Below are positions 1 to 12,549 of a DNA stretch of 64,000 bases, in pieces (within the stretch, counting starts at the first letter, position 1; the number at the start of each line of letters is the position of its first letter). The stretch is from Crossaster papposus. Its lineage: Eukaryota; Echinodermata; Asteroidea; Velatida; Solasteridae. The position numbers and the translations under genes are program-made. The notes beneath the pieces are model-generated. The model made no database searches. It worked only from the letters and a program-made list of their open reading frames with translations, and was not told the DNA's origin. Location of the stretch: assembly GCA_037893245.1 (NCBI GenBank), contig JBAIAA010000662.1:417445-481444 (forward strand), in the 5' to 3' direction.

Positions 1-27
1 GTTAATTCACTGGTTACCACTGCTTAC

Positions 28-3000
28 CTCTATAAAATCCACATTGGGGATACCGGTGATAAGACCGCGATGCCAGTTATTGTCACTGAGATACAACGCA
101 CAGCAGACCTGTCCCACAGCAACCATGGACTCTGGAAACTCATATTTGTTGCCTTCAGGATATGCGTAGATAGACCTAAAAAAAAAAACATCTTTAGACA
201 TTTAAGACATTTAAGACATTGTGATAAGAATTGTTGACAATCAGCTGTCATCTTTAATTTAACCAGTTCGCGCTGGATGACGTATATAAACGCAAAGTTT
301 TTTTCCAAATTCAAAACGGATGACGCATAAACATGCCAAGTTCAAGTTCAGAAATGTATGTCAGCAGCGAGCAAGGCCGGAAATGCGTGGGTGTGCTTCC
401 CGGCACTATCAGCCTGAACCCGCTTCGGATTGAGTTTCGTTAAAAATAATCCCGCCCCTCAGCTCGGTGATGTTAAAATAATCCAGGCGCGAACTGGTTA
501 AGAGATCTACAATTTGTAAGATTGAAAACAAAAGTAAACTTTATCAAAATATACATTTGGAATGTCAGAAGTGAAATAATTATAAGATAAGATTTGAAGG
601 TTAAGCATAAGTTTGTGGTTGCATCATTTGACAAGAAGACACTTTTGTGATTTTGTGTAGAGAAAGACTTCTGGATATTATCCGAGATCCTGCGCACAAA
701 ACCTATGAGCCACGACAGAAAAAAACATTGTTAAGGAAACTTTAGTTTTCTCATTCTTAAACATTCTTAAACTTCTAAAATTCAAGCGTTCTAATTTTGT
801 GGTAAAGCTGGAACATCCTCGGCATAACAACAATTGTTGTCCGGATATGGAATCTTTCTTTGTGTGGTACAGAAACTAAGATACTTACTCGAGCTCATCC
901 ATAAGATCATCAAGAGCGTCATTTCTCCGTTTCTCTTTGAGTTGGATGCTGATCCTGTGTGGTGTGAAGACTGTAGCCACAAAGACCTCGATGTACTCTC
1001 TGATTGGGGGATATGCACAGTAGTTGAAGCCAAAGCCCCAAGCAACCGCGTCGGAAGGAATAGACCCTTTTTGTTTCTAGGAGAAAATAGATATGAATAT
1101 TAATTGTTACTCACAAATATTGAGTGAATGAGAAGGCAGAACTTGTACAATGAAACAATACTTCAAAATATGTCAGCAAAGCTTTAAAAACAATTTTTTT
1201 AAACCAACATATTTACACTTGTTTGTCCTCAATTCACATACAAAATTACAAACTCACCAATGATGATTCTTCTACGGCAATAACTAGAAGGCGACCTTCA
1301 AGAAAAGAAATAAAGAGCTATTTGAATAGTTCACTCCAAATTTCATTGAGACATTTATACAATTTGCTTTGCAGTGAAACATTCACTCAGCAGTCAGCAC
1401 AGACTCTTAAGCCATGTGCTAATTAATTGGCTATGGCTTAACATTACACACTCTTCTATGGCAGTGGCTGCAGCCATTACCATAGAAGGGTGTGTAATTC
1501 AAAGTCAGAGCCAAGTCATTCGAACACAGCCAGAGTATAGTCAAGCAAACCTTTGCAATAGTGAGCACTGCGACATTAAGAATATTCCTCTAAATTCTCA
1601 ATAGTTGTTCACTTACCATATCCTTTGTACACAACCGTTGCAGTTTCAGGCATCATCATAATAAGACTCTCGACATCTCTGAAACCAAGCTCTTTAATTG
1701 GAAAGGTTTTACCAAACTCCCTCTGGAAAAAGAAACGATTATTGTCAATTTTCTGGATATACAATTAAATTTATCTCCAAGAGGCACTAGTTACTGTAGC
1801 TAACAAGCCTGAAAAAAAACCTGTTGAGAGAAGACAATGAAGAAATTACAGCTTTACAGGTCGGGAAGAAAATCACTATGAATATTCTGGGGAAACCCCC
1901 TGAATCAGGCAAGGACTGAAAAGTCAATCCACTTGTTGGGCTACAGTGGTGGAAGTCAAGGAAATTAACCACTGCATCACTCTGACTCACTAGGTTTAGA
2001 TTGATGAGCAATATTAGACATCATGTTATTACTCCTAGCTAATACAGATAAGCCAACATTTGGTTATAATTTTGATCCAGAATTGAAGGAAATAAGTACC
2101 TGTATAAGAATCTTTTGCAAGCTCCAAAGCCAACATTTCAAAGACAGGAACATTATTAGCTTATTCAACCTAAACTCAACTCTCTACAAAAACAAGCCAC
2201 AAGACTAGAGACATGCGACACTTTCGTGTAAAGGTGTGCTATCACTTAATGCCTTTTTCTTTTTCACGAAACAGGAACGATAACATAATATCTGACTTTG
2301 TACCTCGTAGTAGAAAGCCATGTTCTTCAACTGGATGCCCTCGGTGCGTTTCTCAAGCAGCTTATGGACATTATCCTTTAACTCTAGAAAGCCATGAGAG
2401 GGGTCAGTAGAAGATTGTTTCAAGCCCAGAGCCTGAGGGGTCGGGATGGGCTTCGTCGATTCTGCAAACGAAAAATTTATGAGATCAACAAGTTGTCAGT
2501 TAAACAGTTGAATTTTTAACTTCCAAAAGCTCCAGTTGTGTTTGATAAAGTAGAGCTACAAGAAGAAACTACTCACCAACTGTCTTGGGTTTGTAACTCC
2601 TGACATCGTATAATTTCCAGTCGCCTTGTTTCTGCTCTCGTTCAATAACGACAACTTCAGGCATATTGGCCATCAGTTCTGTAACGCTATAGTAACCTAG
2701 CGACATCATTGGAAGAGCCTTCTTGAATAGTTTCTTATAAAGGAAACAAAAGACAAAATATTGTTAGTTAGAAATATTGCTTGGAAAAAAAATTGTCTCG
2801 GTTTTTACATTTCATAATCCTAAAGGTCTAAAAATGACTGATCAATAACTATGTTTTCAACGAGTCTAGTCGGGTACCTTGTATTCATCTGGTAGGAAAG
2901 AAGCCCACAGGCCTTCTGGGTGCTGCTCCAGAACCTAGACAGAAAACAAAACAGTTATGAATAACCACAACAGTCCTGAATCCTCCTATTTTTAACCAGT

Positions 3001-4935
3001 TCGCGCCGGATGACGTATATAAACGCAAAAATTTCCCCAAATTCAAAACGGATGACGAATAAATACGCCAAGTTCAAGTTCGGAAATGTATGTCAGCAGC
3101 GCGCAAGGCCGGAAATGCGTGGGTGTGCTACCCAGCACTATCGGCCTGAACACGCTTCGGATCGAGTTTCGTTAAAAATAATCCCGCCCGTCGGCTCGGC
3201 GATGTAAAAATAATCCCGGCGCGAACTGGTTAAGGAGGAAAGTAAATTCCTTAAGAGACTAAAACAAATTATTGGCATTTTTGTCAAAGGGAGTTTTTTG
3301 TACAAACTTGCTTACCACATAAATTTGCAATAATCCTAAACAGCCAAGAAAAAAACTTATTGCTCATTCACTAATTTATCTGCTTAACTCCTGATGAAAT
3401 TCAAGGATAACTAAGAAGAAATGTTTCAATCAAACTTTACACACCTGTCGAATTTCTAGCAGGAACTTTGTCTCAAACAAGTCGGATGTTATTGTTAGTT
3501 TGCTTGTTTCAGCAGAGGCATTCAGGTAGTTAGAACTGCCAGGCAACACTCTTGAGTTGCTAGGAATTTTAGGTCTCGTGTCTGGAGCTTGTTGTTCAGT
3601 TGGTCTCTCTGAGTTTGACTCTCGAGTCGAGTTGCAAACTCGTGTTGAGTTGCTTGACTCTCGAGTTGCCAAATCTGCATTTTGAGATGGACTTCTTTGA
3701 GACTTAGTCTGACTGTGGGTTGGGCCATTGTAAACCACATTTGTTTGGAAGTTGTTTGACCGCTTTTGCTCAAGGCTCTTGTTGGCCGGAGGTAGCTTTT
3801 TACTTTCTGGAAAAGAGACAATATGTTTGGACCAATATTACAGCAAAAAAAAACAGGAGGAAAAATGACAGGAAAGTAAATATGTACGCACAGCAATATA
3901 TTTGTAATAAAAAAAGTCAAAACAAAATACAAAAATACTCCTTTCTCTTCCTCCAATAACCCCCCCCCCCCCCCCCCCCCCCCCCACCCCCCCCCCCCCC
4001 CCCCGCCCCCTAATTCGCATTAGCTGGAGTTTATACTCAAGCTAGGTTAATCAGACAAGCTAGGTTAATCAGAAAAATGATTGAATGATCTATATTTCTT
4101 TAAATTGACGGTGACTTAAATTCTTTTTGCAACTATAACTGCTTTCACTACCTAGAATTGACGAGTCTTTGTTCTCTCGAAGGACTTGCTTTAGGCCTGC
4201 CCCATTTACTTCTGGAGATCGAACTGAAGGATGATTTGTTTTCTCATAGATGCGAAACTCTCCCCTAATCACTTTATCCAGACTGACAAAGTCGGACAAC
4301 ATTTGGCACATGTGTCCAAGGGACTCAAAACCTAGTTTAGTGCAGCAAATCGTGTGACCAAATTTCTCTTCAAACAGCCTGTCAAACTCTGTGTTCATGA
4401 CTCCGTTTGGATGTGCAACCAGGAGAGTTTTGATTTGGTTGCGCACGTAGGCTGGGACCGCGGGTGTAACAGCGGGCGGGCCTCTGGTATTGGGCCGAGA
4501 GTTGAACGCGATGCTCGGTAGGGATGACCGCGTCTGGCCTGCTTCGACACCGGGCCGCCACGGCGAGTTCCCATCTCTCTGAGCATACTGAATTCGGGTC
4601 CCCGCGCGGGCGGCACCTCGTCTCTTTTTCAAGCATTTGACCACGTCAACTTTCTGCCTGGACACTAGGCTTTGAATACGACGAATTGAGTCGCCTCCTC
4701 CTACAACTCGTACGATGAGGTGTCCTCTTTCCCACTGTGGCAGAATAGTATCAGGGATGTCTTGCAAGAAATCTTGGCACGTGTTGTATCCCAACTGACG
4801 ATACGGCAAGGGACCTCCCATGAAACTCCGATAGTCATGCTCTACTTCTACAGGCGTCAATCCTAAGGGCGCGGACACAACCAGTCCTCTGATGGTCTTT
4901 TTGACAGACTCTTTCAGCTTCGCCTGGTCTGACAT
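28..4935 (-). CDS. TDRD5: TDRD5-like LOTUS/Tudor protein, N-terminal part (gene continues past left edge)
   Basis: Exons in coding order: 4152-4935, 3445-3806, 2878-2934, 2577-2733, 2304-2461, 1617-1722, 889-1066, 28-175. Phases join cleanly to give 650 residues, and the last exon ends at a GT donor, so more exons lie outside the window. The protein starts MSDQAKLKESVKKTIRGL. LOTUS (OST-HTH) domains lie at about 7-75, 165-245, 370-445 and 474-541, each with a conserved LGY/LGF turn (RQLGYNT, TKLGFES, MSLGYYS, KELGFRD). An extended Tudor domain begins near 560 (YIEVFVATVF, later VGQVCCALY and NNWHRGLI). TDRD5 acts in germ granules in piRNA biogenesis and transposon silencing; LOTUS domains of this group bind Vasa-type helicases or RNA. 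The MSxQ start and the LOTUS series followed by one Tudor fit TDRD5 better than TDRD7. Vertebrate TDRD5 has three LOTUS domains, so the fourth is unusual. The start is the first ATG of a long open exon. The family is very likely; TDRD5 over TDRD7 is probable. Confidence 0.88.
259..501. mobile_element. TTAA-bounded MITE, family A, copy 1 (243 bp)
   Basis: The element begins TTAACCAGTTCGCGC and ends with the inverse, GCGCGAACTGGTTAA. It lies in a TDRD5 intron. The interior is very similar to 2992-3233 in the same orientation. There is no coding capacity. The TTAA ends suggest piggyBac-type mobilisation, which is inferred from the ends alone. Confidence 0.75.
1427..1515. repeat. Spacer-free inverted repeat in a TDRD5 intron
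   Basis: The core at 1443-1498 is a near-perfect palindrome: ATTACACACTCTTCTATGG meets its complement around a central CTGCAG. Weaker pairing continues outwards (TTGGCTATGG against the complement of CAGAGCCAAG). It lies between TDRD5 exons ending at 1617 and beginning at 1066. It could be a small foldback transposon or a transcribed hairpin; the sequence does not decide. Confidence 0.7.
2992..3233. mobile_element. TTAA-bounded MITE, family A, copy 2 (242 bp)
   Basis: Ends are TTAACCAGTTCGCGCC and GGCGCGAACTGGTTAA. It matches copy 1 (259-501) almost base for base and in the same orientation. It lies in a second intron of the same TDRD5 gene, between the exons at 3445-3806 and 2878-2934. It is non-coding. 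Confidence 0.78.
3959..4013. repeat. Poly(dC) tract in TDRD5 intron 1
   Basis: This is an almost pure C run of about 50 bases broken by single A and G bases. On the minus (coding) strand it is poly-G, so the TDRD5 pre-mRNA would carry a long G tract able to form a quadruplex. Its length is probably unreliable in the assembly. Confidence 0.85.
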
Positions 4936-5035
4936 GTTGGTGTTTTTTCACCAGAATTGGCGACGAAAAGGTGAAATTGTACAACACCGTCCTTACATAA
5001 TTGTTGCCGGTGGCTGACAAAATGTTGTTTACGTA

Positions 5036-7589
5036 CGTCTGGCCGGTCGGCTTTTTACTGTGTGCTGCTTGTGTACGAAATTATGCACGTGTTAAGCTGG
5101 TGCACGATTGCCAATAAAACAACGTTGTGAATGTTTGTGAAAAGTACCAGGCAAAAGTCAAGGCGCTAGGCATTGTGTGAGGGCCGGGGAAAGGGGGGGG
5201 GGGGGGGGGGGGGGGAGGGGGGGGGGGGGGGGGGGTGGGGGGGGGGGGGGGGGGCGGGGGAGTAGGTTTTTAGAATTAGAATATACAGGCAGACACTGAT
5301 TCGAGTACATGTACATGTACATACACGAACATGTCCAAAGTTTTAGAATAGGACTTTTTGATGTTACGGAATAAATAGGGAATAAAGGGATCTCTCTTGG
5401 GAAATTAGTTACAAGGAATAGAAAATAGTTGTCATCATCAGTTGATGCAATTAGTTTGACCATAGATATGGTTTGACCAAGGAGGAAGGAAAACAGATGG
5501 AGGAACAACAGTTTTTGCCCAATTTAAACTGAATGTTTTAACCCCAACAGTGCTCAGTTCGTCCATTTCAATACAAATGTTCGCAAACCCCAAGAAGGTT
5601 ATGTTATGGTTAATACTATAAAAATGAGACAAAAATGACTAAACTACACAAATTAACTTGAATTTCATCAAATGATTTCCACCAACATTTATTTATTTAG
5701 TTTTCCACTAAATGCATACAAACACATGATATATTAAGTAGCTATTGAAGTTATCCGGCCCCATAATTAATGGACATTTATCAATTGCAACATCACTTAT
5801 TAATATAATACATTTATGTGATTTAAAGAAAAAATTACCAAAACACAAATATTATGTCGATTCTTTTCGCTTTGCAGATTCTGCACATACTGTTTTACAT
5901 TTTACCAGAAATTAAAAAAGTTTTAGGATGATGTTTGACTAGAGAATGATATATTTCCATGGTGACGAACCTTTGAGACAATTTGACAGATCTGTTGCGT
6001 CAGCAGACAAATGATTATGCCCAAACTGAACCATCACTTCGGAATTACTTGAACAAAAGTTTATAGTTCTTGAGCTCACAAAAAAATTTAGCAAAATTTC
6101 TTTCTCCAACTTACATATTAGAAAGATAAACACATAATTGTTTATATATATTCGTTGTATAGTATTCGTTGTTCTTAAAAAACTGAAACATACATGTACT
6201 TGTTCATTTTCATTGCAGTATACCACAGGTAATTTCACATTTAAACAAGCAATAATACACAAATTACGGAAATGATGCCAATTGTTTTTGGCAATGAAAT
6301 TACACCAATAGAGGTTAAAACTATAAGTCCATATTTTCATAACACATTAAACCTATTGATTGCTAACCCAATCATTTTAATGTTATGGCAAGAAAAACCA
6401 AAAGTGAAGAAAAGGAAAATAAATTGCAGTTGTATTTGTACAAATACACCATTGGTAATTGCTCAAATTATCATTATGAGTAGATTTGGGGGTTGTATTT
6501 CATAGTAAATATCGTTTAACTGACATGTCCAAAGTTTTACAATAATGGATGCTGAGAAAAGCAAGGAAATGGCGTTCTTTTTCAACCGTCGTCGGGCAGT
6601 TATTCTTATGTTGTTCTTGTGTTTTTTTTGTGATCACCGTATTTATTCGCGTATAGAATACGGGCGTGACGCAAACACGAGAACAAATGCTCGCATTATT
6701 ACGCATAAAATATAATTCAAACTGTGTTCTGAGAACAATAACATGTGTCTAGGATTTATTAGATGTCTATGGTGTCTGCGAGGTACGCACACGCATTTTC
6801 AGAGAAACATGCGACTGGAAATACAACTAAGAAACACGGTTCGTCATTTTGTGGAGTCAAAAATTTGGTTCTACAAAATGGCGGGCTGTTATTTGTCACG
6901 AAATTAAACAAAAACCATGCAATTTGAAGTTGTTGTGAATCTTTATATTCTACTTAAAAAAAGCTTCCCAGCAATATGATATCCATTTCATGTTTATACA
7001 TGAAAACACCCGATCCAAAGCCCTTTAAATATAGACGGGATACAGCTACACTGAACAATTAACATGTTTACAAAGCATTACAGAAAACAAAATATTAAAC
7101 TTTATCACCATGAACATGTGAATGTAGACAACAAAATGCCACCTAAACATTTGCAATGAGACATGCAGAAATACATGTAGGCGAAGCAGAATTCAGCATA
7201 CAAGCTGTAAGTCAAAGACACAATTACCATCTTATGTCTGGTGTTTTGCTAGCTAGAGAGGGTCAGCCCGGTCCTCTCACTGACTGACCAACAAACTGAC
7301 TGACCATTTCCCTGTCAATTGTGAATTAGACTTGCTCAAGCCTCACTTTGGCCACAAAATTTCCTTCAGATGGACTACCTCGACTCTTTCCGAATGCATG
7401 ATGGACAATTATTTACCAGCATAATACTGAACCATGAAGCAAACAATTCAAACAATTATTAATATGAAAAATAGTTCTAAATTAACACTTTCCTTCAAAA
7501 ACAAAACAAAAAAAACAGAGACAAATATAGAGTCGAGAACACATTAGTGCTTATCCATAACATAAACATTTATGTTACATCAAAATTTC
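5036..7589. other. Spacer between TDRD5 start and SLC39A7 stop
   Basis: No gene is recognised. It holds the poly(dG) tract at about 5195-5263, a short ACATGTACATGTAC run near 5309-5322, and AT-rich sequence that probably includes the SLC39A7 3' UTR just below 7590 (minus strand). Open frames across the G tract are low-complexity proline or glycine artefacts. Confidence 0.6.
5195..5263. repeat. Poly(dG) tract
   Basis: This is an almost pure G run of about 65 bases interrupted by single A, T and C bases, roughly 230 bp upstream of the TDRD5 ATG on the other strand's reading. It could form a quadruplex and is prone to length error. Confidence 0.85.
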
Positions 7590-10500
7590 TTACTCTATAT
7601 AAGCAATTACAACCATCAGACCAACACCGGCTAACAATCCTAGAATCTCAGCGATAGACTGCTTAATGTTGTTGTGTTGTAACAGTTCTGGTATGACAGA
7701 GACTGTCGCTATGTAGATAAAACCACCGGCAGTGACCGGTAAGATCCAGCTAGGGGCAGATTCATCCGATCCCTCGGTTAATAGAGCCATGATGCAACCT
7801 GCGAGGGCACCCACAGCTGTAACTAGCTGCAGGTACATAGCCTGATAAACACAACAAAAATAAGATTCTACTGTTAATTTACATACTATAATAAAGTTTG
7901 GGTTTGACCCAATTGTGGCAACAAAAGGGAGAGTCATTTTGGTCAACCAAACCTTTTATTCAAGAAAATCTTTCTGCTCTCTCGTCAAGGTGATTTTAAA
8001 AGGAAATGACTACTTTGTTGATAAGATGGCGTCTTACAGCCCTCAATAACAAATGTCTATATTATCACATTTTTTACAAGTAGTACATGCTAATGTATTA
8101 GCTTGAGAATAATGCCATAATGAACTGTCTGTTCTAATTTAGTTTTCATTCAAGATGTGTACATCAGAATTACATTACCCATAATCCCCCTTACCTTTCT
8201 CTTGCTGCATCCAGACTGTACCAAGATTGCAAAGTCTCCGATCTCATGGGGTACCTCATGTAACAAGATGGTGATGGTTGTCACGATGCCAACGTTGCGA
8301 CTGATGAGGAATGATGCACCGATGGCAAGGCCGTCAGTGAAATTGTGGGTGCAGTCTGCAGCGAGGTTTAGATAGCCGGCTACCTTGATGCTATCATCTG
8401 AAGAAAACAAAAACACCAAAAAAAGACAAATTGTCAGTTTTTTGTTTTTGAAAATTCAGAGACAATTTAGTATACTTTCATGAAGTAAACAACTAAAATT
8501 TGAAAACACTTTAGGAAATTATAACTGGTTTTGTTTCCTCCCCAATATGGGTTTAATTTCAAGTGTCAGACCCAGTTTAATGTGTTTCCACAATTTTGTC
8601 ATAAGTCAAGAATGATTTTATAAAACTGGTAAAAACAATTTCGAAACGTGGAAGTTATTATTTCTACAAGCCAACATTCCACAAACTTATTGTAGTAGAA
8701 AATATTATTTATCAGACACAATTCTCTTATTTGTTGGCTTCCCTTTATGATTATGCACCATATTGTGAATGGGTGGTCATGCATATCATTATGACTGCCC
8801 CCTGTCTAGCCTACTATAACCTATATACCATCATTCAATGGTAATACTAGGTCTTGATCCAACTGCATTTACAGATCTACCATTCAGTATTTTAAGGTTT
8901 CCTCTGTTTACTAAGTATATGTAAATGCTTTTAAAGCATATCACATTTGTTTGTCATATGTAAAATTACATACATGTACATGTACACTTGAATAATATAA
9001 TATGTAAAATATTTTTTTTTTTTTAAATCAACATTGTCGTCTCTTAAAATTATGAACAGGCAATATTACAATACTCTAGACAAAATGTTTCCAACACGTT
9101 CAAACATTTGCACAGCAATATGGTCCATATTCTCCCAGCTCCAATTTGCTTGAGGGATCAACAGCTTCAATTGAACTCGGAATATTGCCTGCCCACATAA
9201 TTAGTTTTCCACTGTATGTGACAGATGGTAATAAACACGTTGAGTGTATTTATACATATCGTTTGTTAAGGTGTTTTTTGTACACTGCAAGGCAATTGCT
9301 GTGCCTCATTTGTTCATTGTGATTAAATTCTACAATTTTTTTATTTTTTATTTCAAGTAATTATTTTTTGAAGTACTACCCCTACATTTTTCCAAATTAT
9401 TTAATTCACAGACACACCTTTACAAAGGGTAATTAGTTTGCTAAATTAATTTTGGTACTAGCCTATTTGGTACATCATGAATCAATATTTCAAATGTAAA
9501 TGTTGTTTGCAGTAATTTTAATTGTTCTATTATGGTAATATTTACACAACTGTCACACAAATATTTGCAATTTGATCGGCTGTGAACTTATATAAAAAAG
9601 TGGTCCGTTTCCCGCCCAGGATTTTATGCTGGCTGCAATAAAAATGTATGTACAGTATGCATCAGTACTGCATTCAAGGAGATGACATGTGTGGTGTACA
9701 ATGTACTCGAAATAAAGGAATTTAGAAAGCGACATTTTAGATTGAATGTGTTGTTCATGATTAATTATGTAGGATTATATGCAAGATTCAAGATGTAAAC
9801 AACGTTACATCTTGTATGTCTTGTGTGTTCTATACTCAATCAATTAATGAAAATTTTTTTAAAAAGTGTTTAAAATTCTACAGTTTTTTTTCTACAGATA
9901 AAATCACACTTCAGTATTTTCAGTAAATATTTTACTCTGAAGTTTGAGTTCATCTACAAGACAGGTCTCAATTTACTAAGAATGTATGATTTCAAGAAAC
10001 ATATGAATGAATGATTGATACACATCTGACTTCACAATGATAGAACTTGAAGTGAACACACACCAGCGTCAACTGAGTCGCCGTTAACAACGCTTGCTGC
10101 CTTTTCTTTTTTCTCGGTCCCACTGTTGGTCTTTTTCCTTCTTCTGGCCCCGCCTTCTTTTGATGACTTCCCATCCCCGTTGACCACACCCGTCTCGTTC
10201 TGTTCAATTGGCTTTGGGAGGCCGTGGGAATGTCCATGCTCATGCCCCTTCTTCAGATAACGAACTGTTTTTTCGACGACAAGAAAGATAACGATTCCAG
10301 TGAGAACCCACAATCCCACCATCATGTCATGTGAGTGATCGTGGTGATCATGATGATGGTGATGATCATGTCCATGGTGATGATGGACATGATCTCCTCC
10401 GTCGCCATGGTGATGATGCGGGGATACAGCATGAGGAATCAGATGAAGGAAGGCATCCCCAAGCAGTCCTCCCGAGGCAAAGCTAAGGAGAACTTTCAGC

Positions 10501-10796
10501 AAGGCCTCCTGCCCCTCTCGGCCCTTATCCAACGGGATGAAAAACAGGATCAGGAATGGAGCGGCGCTTATGAGAAGTGTAGCGCCGATCGCATCCCCCC
10601 ATTTCTGCATGGAACTTGACTTCAAAGGAGAGGCTCCATGTGGAATGTCATGACTGTGGATTCCCTCGTGTGATTGCACCTTTTCATCGGGCACACTACC
10701 GCTGGAACCATGAGCCGCGATCTCAACAGCAAAGGAGTAAATAAGGACTGAAAAGCAGAGAAAAGTGAGCCGCAACTTCGCAACGGACGCAGCCAT
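7590..10796 (-). CDS. SLC39A7: Zinc transporter ZIP7 (SLC39A7)
   Basis: Three coding exons (10064-10796, 8195-8397, 7590-7841) give 395 residues ending in IAYIE. ZIP7 moves zinc out of the ER/Golgi lumen into the cytosol. A signal peptide (about 1-29, ending AVEIAAHG) is followed by a membrane helix ([17 protein letters not shown]), a second ([18 protein letters not shown]), a luminal/loop stretch with about 19 histidines near residues 125-158, and a third helix ([17 protein letters not shown]). Exon 2 has the two metal-binding signatures of the LIV-1 subfamily: [13 protein letters not shown] and [17 protein letters not shown]. Exon 3 has [15 protein letters not shown] and [16 protein letters not shown], close to human ZIP7. 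The protein is shorter than human ZIP7 (469), mainly in the histidine-rich parts. The basic loop before exon 2 ([16 protein letters not shown]) is lineage-specific. The start is the first ATG before the signal peptide. Identification is firm. Confidence 0.96.
8398..10063. other. SLC39A7 intron 1
   Basis: This 1.67 kb AT-rich intron has a GTGTGT donor and a CTTCAG acceptor on the minus strand. I see no gene, SINE or inverted-repeat element in it; short A/T runs and an ACATGTACATGTAC motif near 8973 are the only notable sequence. Confidence 0.6.
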
Positions 10797-12549
10797 TTTG
10801 CAGTGTACCTGTACTACTACTAGCGTGCGATATTTAGAGTAGCTAGCCGGCTTGCGCCCCCCGCAATGAGCTGAGCTAGATACACGTTGTAATCAACGTG
10901 GCAATTGCAGCTGCGCTTCACACGCACATGCATCGACGTACGTATCTGGCCTGACGACTGGTGCTCGAATTTCACTAAACTGGCACATTACCTGCCGGAT
11001 ACCAAGGAAACAGCCGTTGGGTATGAACAAGTTATTATTTTTATAACAAACTTTTTTTTTCATGATAAAATTCCTGATAAAATTGATAGGTTTCCTTTAA
11101 TCAATACTAAAGTAGGTGGTTTATAAACTGGAGGAAAACCAGTAAATGTCATTCCTATTTTATTTATTTTTTGAAAGTAATTTTTTAGGGAAATTATTAT
11201 ATGCTCTGGATGTTAATTTGTTCAGTTTTGTACCGGCAAAATATTAATTTTAGGTAAAAAAATGATTCAAGAATTAAAAGCTTCACTCGTACGTGGTTTG
11301 AACAACGGCCCAACTGTCGTTTGTAAAAAGCACTATCTCGAGCGGGGAAGTGGGATGCGTTTTGTGAAATATAAATATCTGGTTTCCGTTGCTAAAATTC
11401 ATAGATGAAGCAACATTTCAAATGCACAATTAAGACAAATTGAACAACTATTTTGCACCATTTGTTTTATTTATTTGACATACATATAATTTCCTTTTAA
11501 TATATTCATTAAGCGATCACAGGCTTATTATTATTTTTTTATTTATTAGATAATCCATGCATGTATGCATTGTTTGGCAGGAAGTCAGCAGAAAACAGTC
11601 AAAAGTTAACATTCAAAACATGAGACAGAATTCAGCTAGTTATTTTAATGTAAACTGAAAAAAAATCTACCAAGTACACGTAGATGCAAAAAGATATTAA
11701 ACTTTACTATTGAACATTTTATTGGTTTTATGCGTCCCAACAAAATTGGATGTAAAAAACAATTACGTTTTACATGCATTGTTTTTTACAATAGAAATTA
11801 AATTGCACCGAGTATGAGTTAACAGTTGCATTATACTAGAAAAAAATAGAAAAATATTTTATAATTTGGATAATGTACAGGAGTAATCAAAAATGAAGAG
11901 ACAGATTTTTGGGGCTAATGATTATTTTTGAAAAACCCACATTTGCACAAATACTACCTTTTCATTGTAATATGTAATGTGCAAAATGCACCTCTCTGAC
12001 AAAATGGGGGAAAAAAACACTTAACTTCCTTAACTAACAAAAAATATTTGCAACATTTGTAGCATTTATGTATCAAGTATAACACTGAAAAAAATACATG
12101 ACAACCTGAACTTTATGCAAACATTTGTTACGGCAGTGAATTTTGCATTCGAATTAGTTTTAAGCATTAAACTCCAAGGTTTGAAATGTTTGAAGAATCT
12201 AAAGCATTCAGACATCCTGTAGTTTCACTCGCATCAACCATTAAGATACGATGATAGGATCTTTTGATCAAGGGTTGGGCATTCCAGGGTTGCAGTCGAG
12301 TCCCTGCAAGTCCTTTCACAAGTTCCTTCATAAAGGCAGTCATAAGTAACTGGATGAACAATGACAAAGGAATGCCTTTGTCAAAGCTGATTTGAATAGC
12401 TTGTGGTTTGGATTGGAACTGAAGTCCTGACTTGCAGGGACTTGGACTTGGAGGGACTCGACTACATCCCTGGGGCATTTTAACCACTGTTAAGACGTTA
12501 AGACGTATTGGTTTGTGTTGACTAGGATGTGATCACGATGAGAAATTGA
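10797..12549. other. Spacer: SLC39A7 promoter side and TSC1 3' flank
   Basis: The first 150 bases above 10796 are the likely SLC39A7 promoter/5' UTR (richer in G+C and CpG, no TATA box seen). The rest is AT-rich, and 12170-12549 is the proximal TSC1 3' UTR. Within it, 12280-12310 (TCGAGTCCCTGCAAG) and 12425-12465 (CTTGCAGGGA, GGGACTCGA) form an inverted repeat that could fold in the mRNA. Minus-strand AATAAA candidates occur near 11470 and 11545. No gene is seen. Confidence 0.5.

Noticed and set aside
5158..5508. Polyproline open frame
   Set aside because: Translation of a poly(dG) tract; no family features and no flanking coding signal.
10335..10619. Methionine-rich open frame on the plus strand
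   Set aside because: It is the antisense of the histidine-rich part of SLC39A7 exon 1 (CAT repeats read as ATG).
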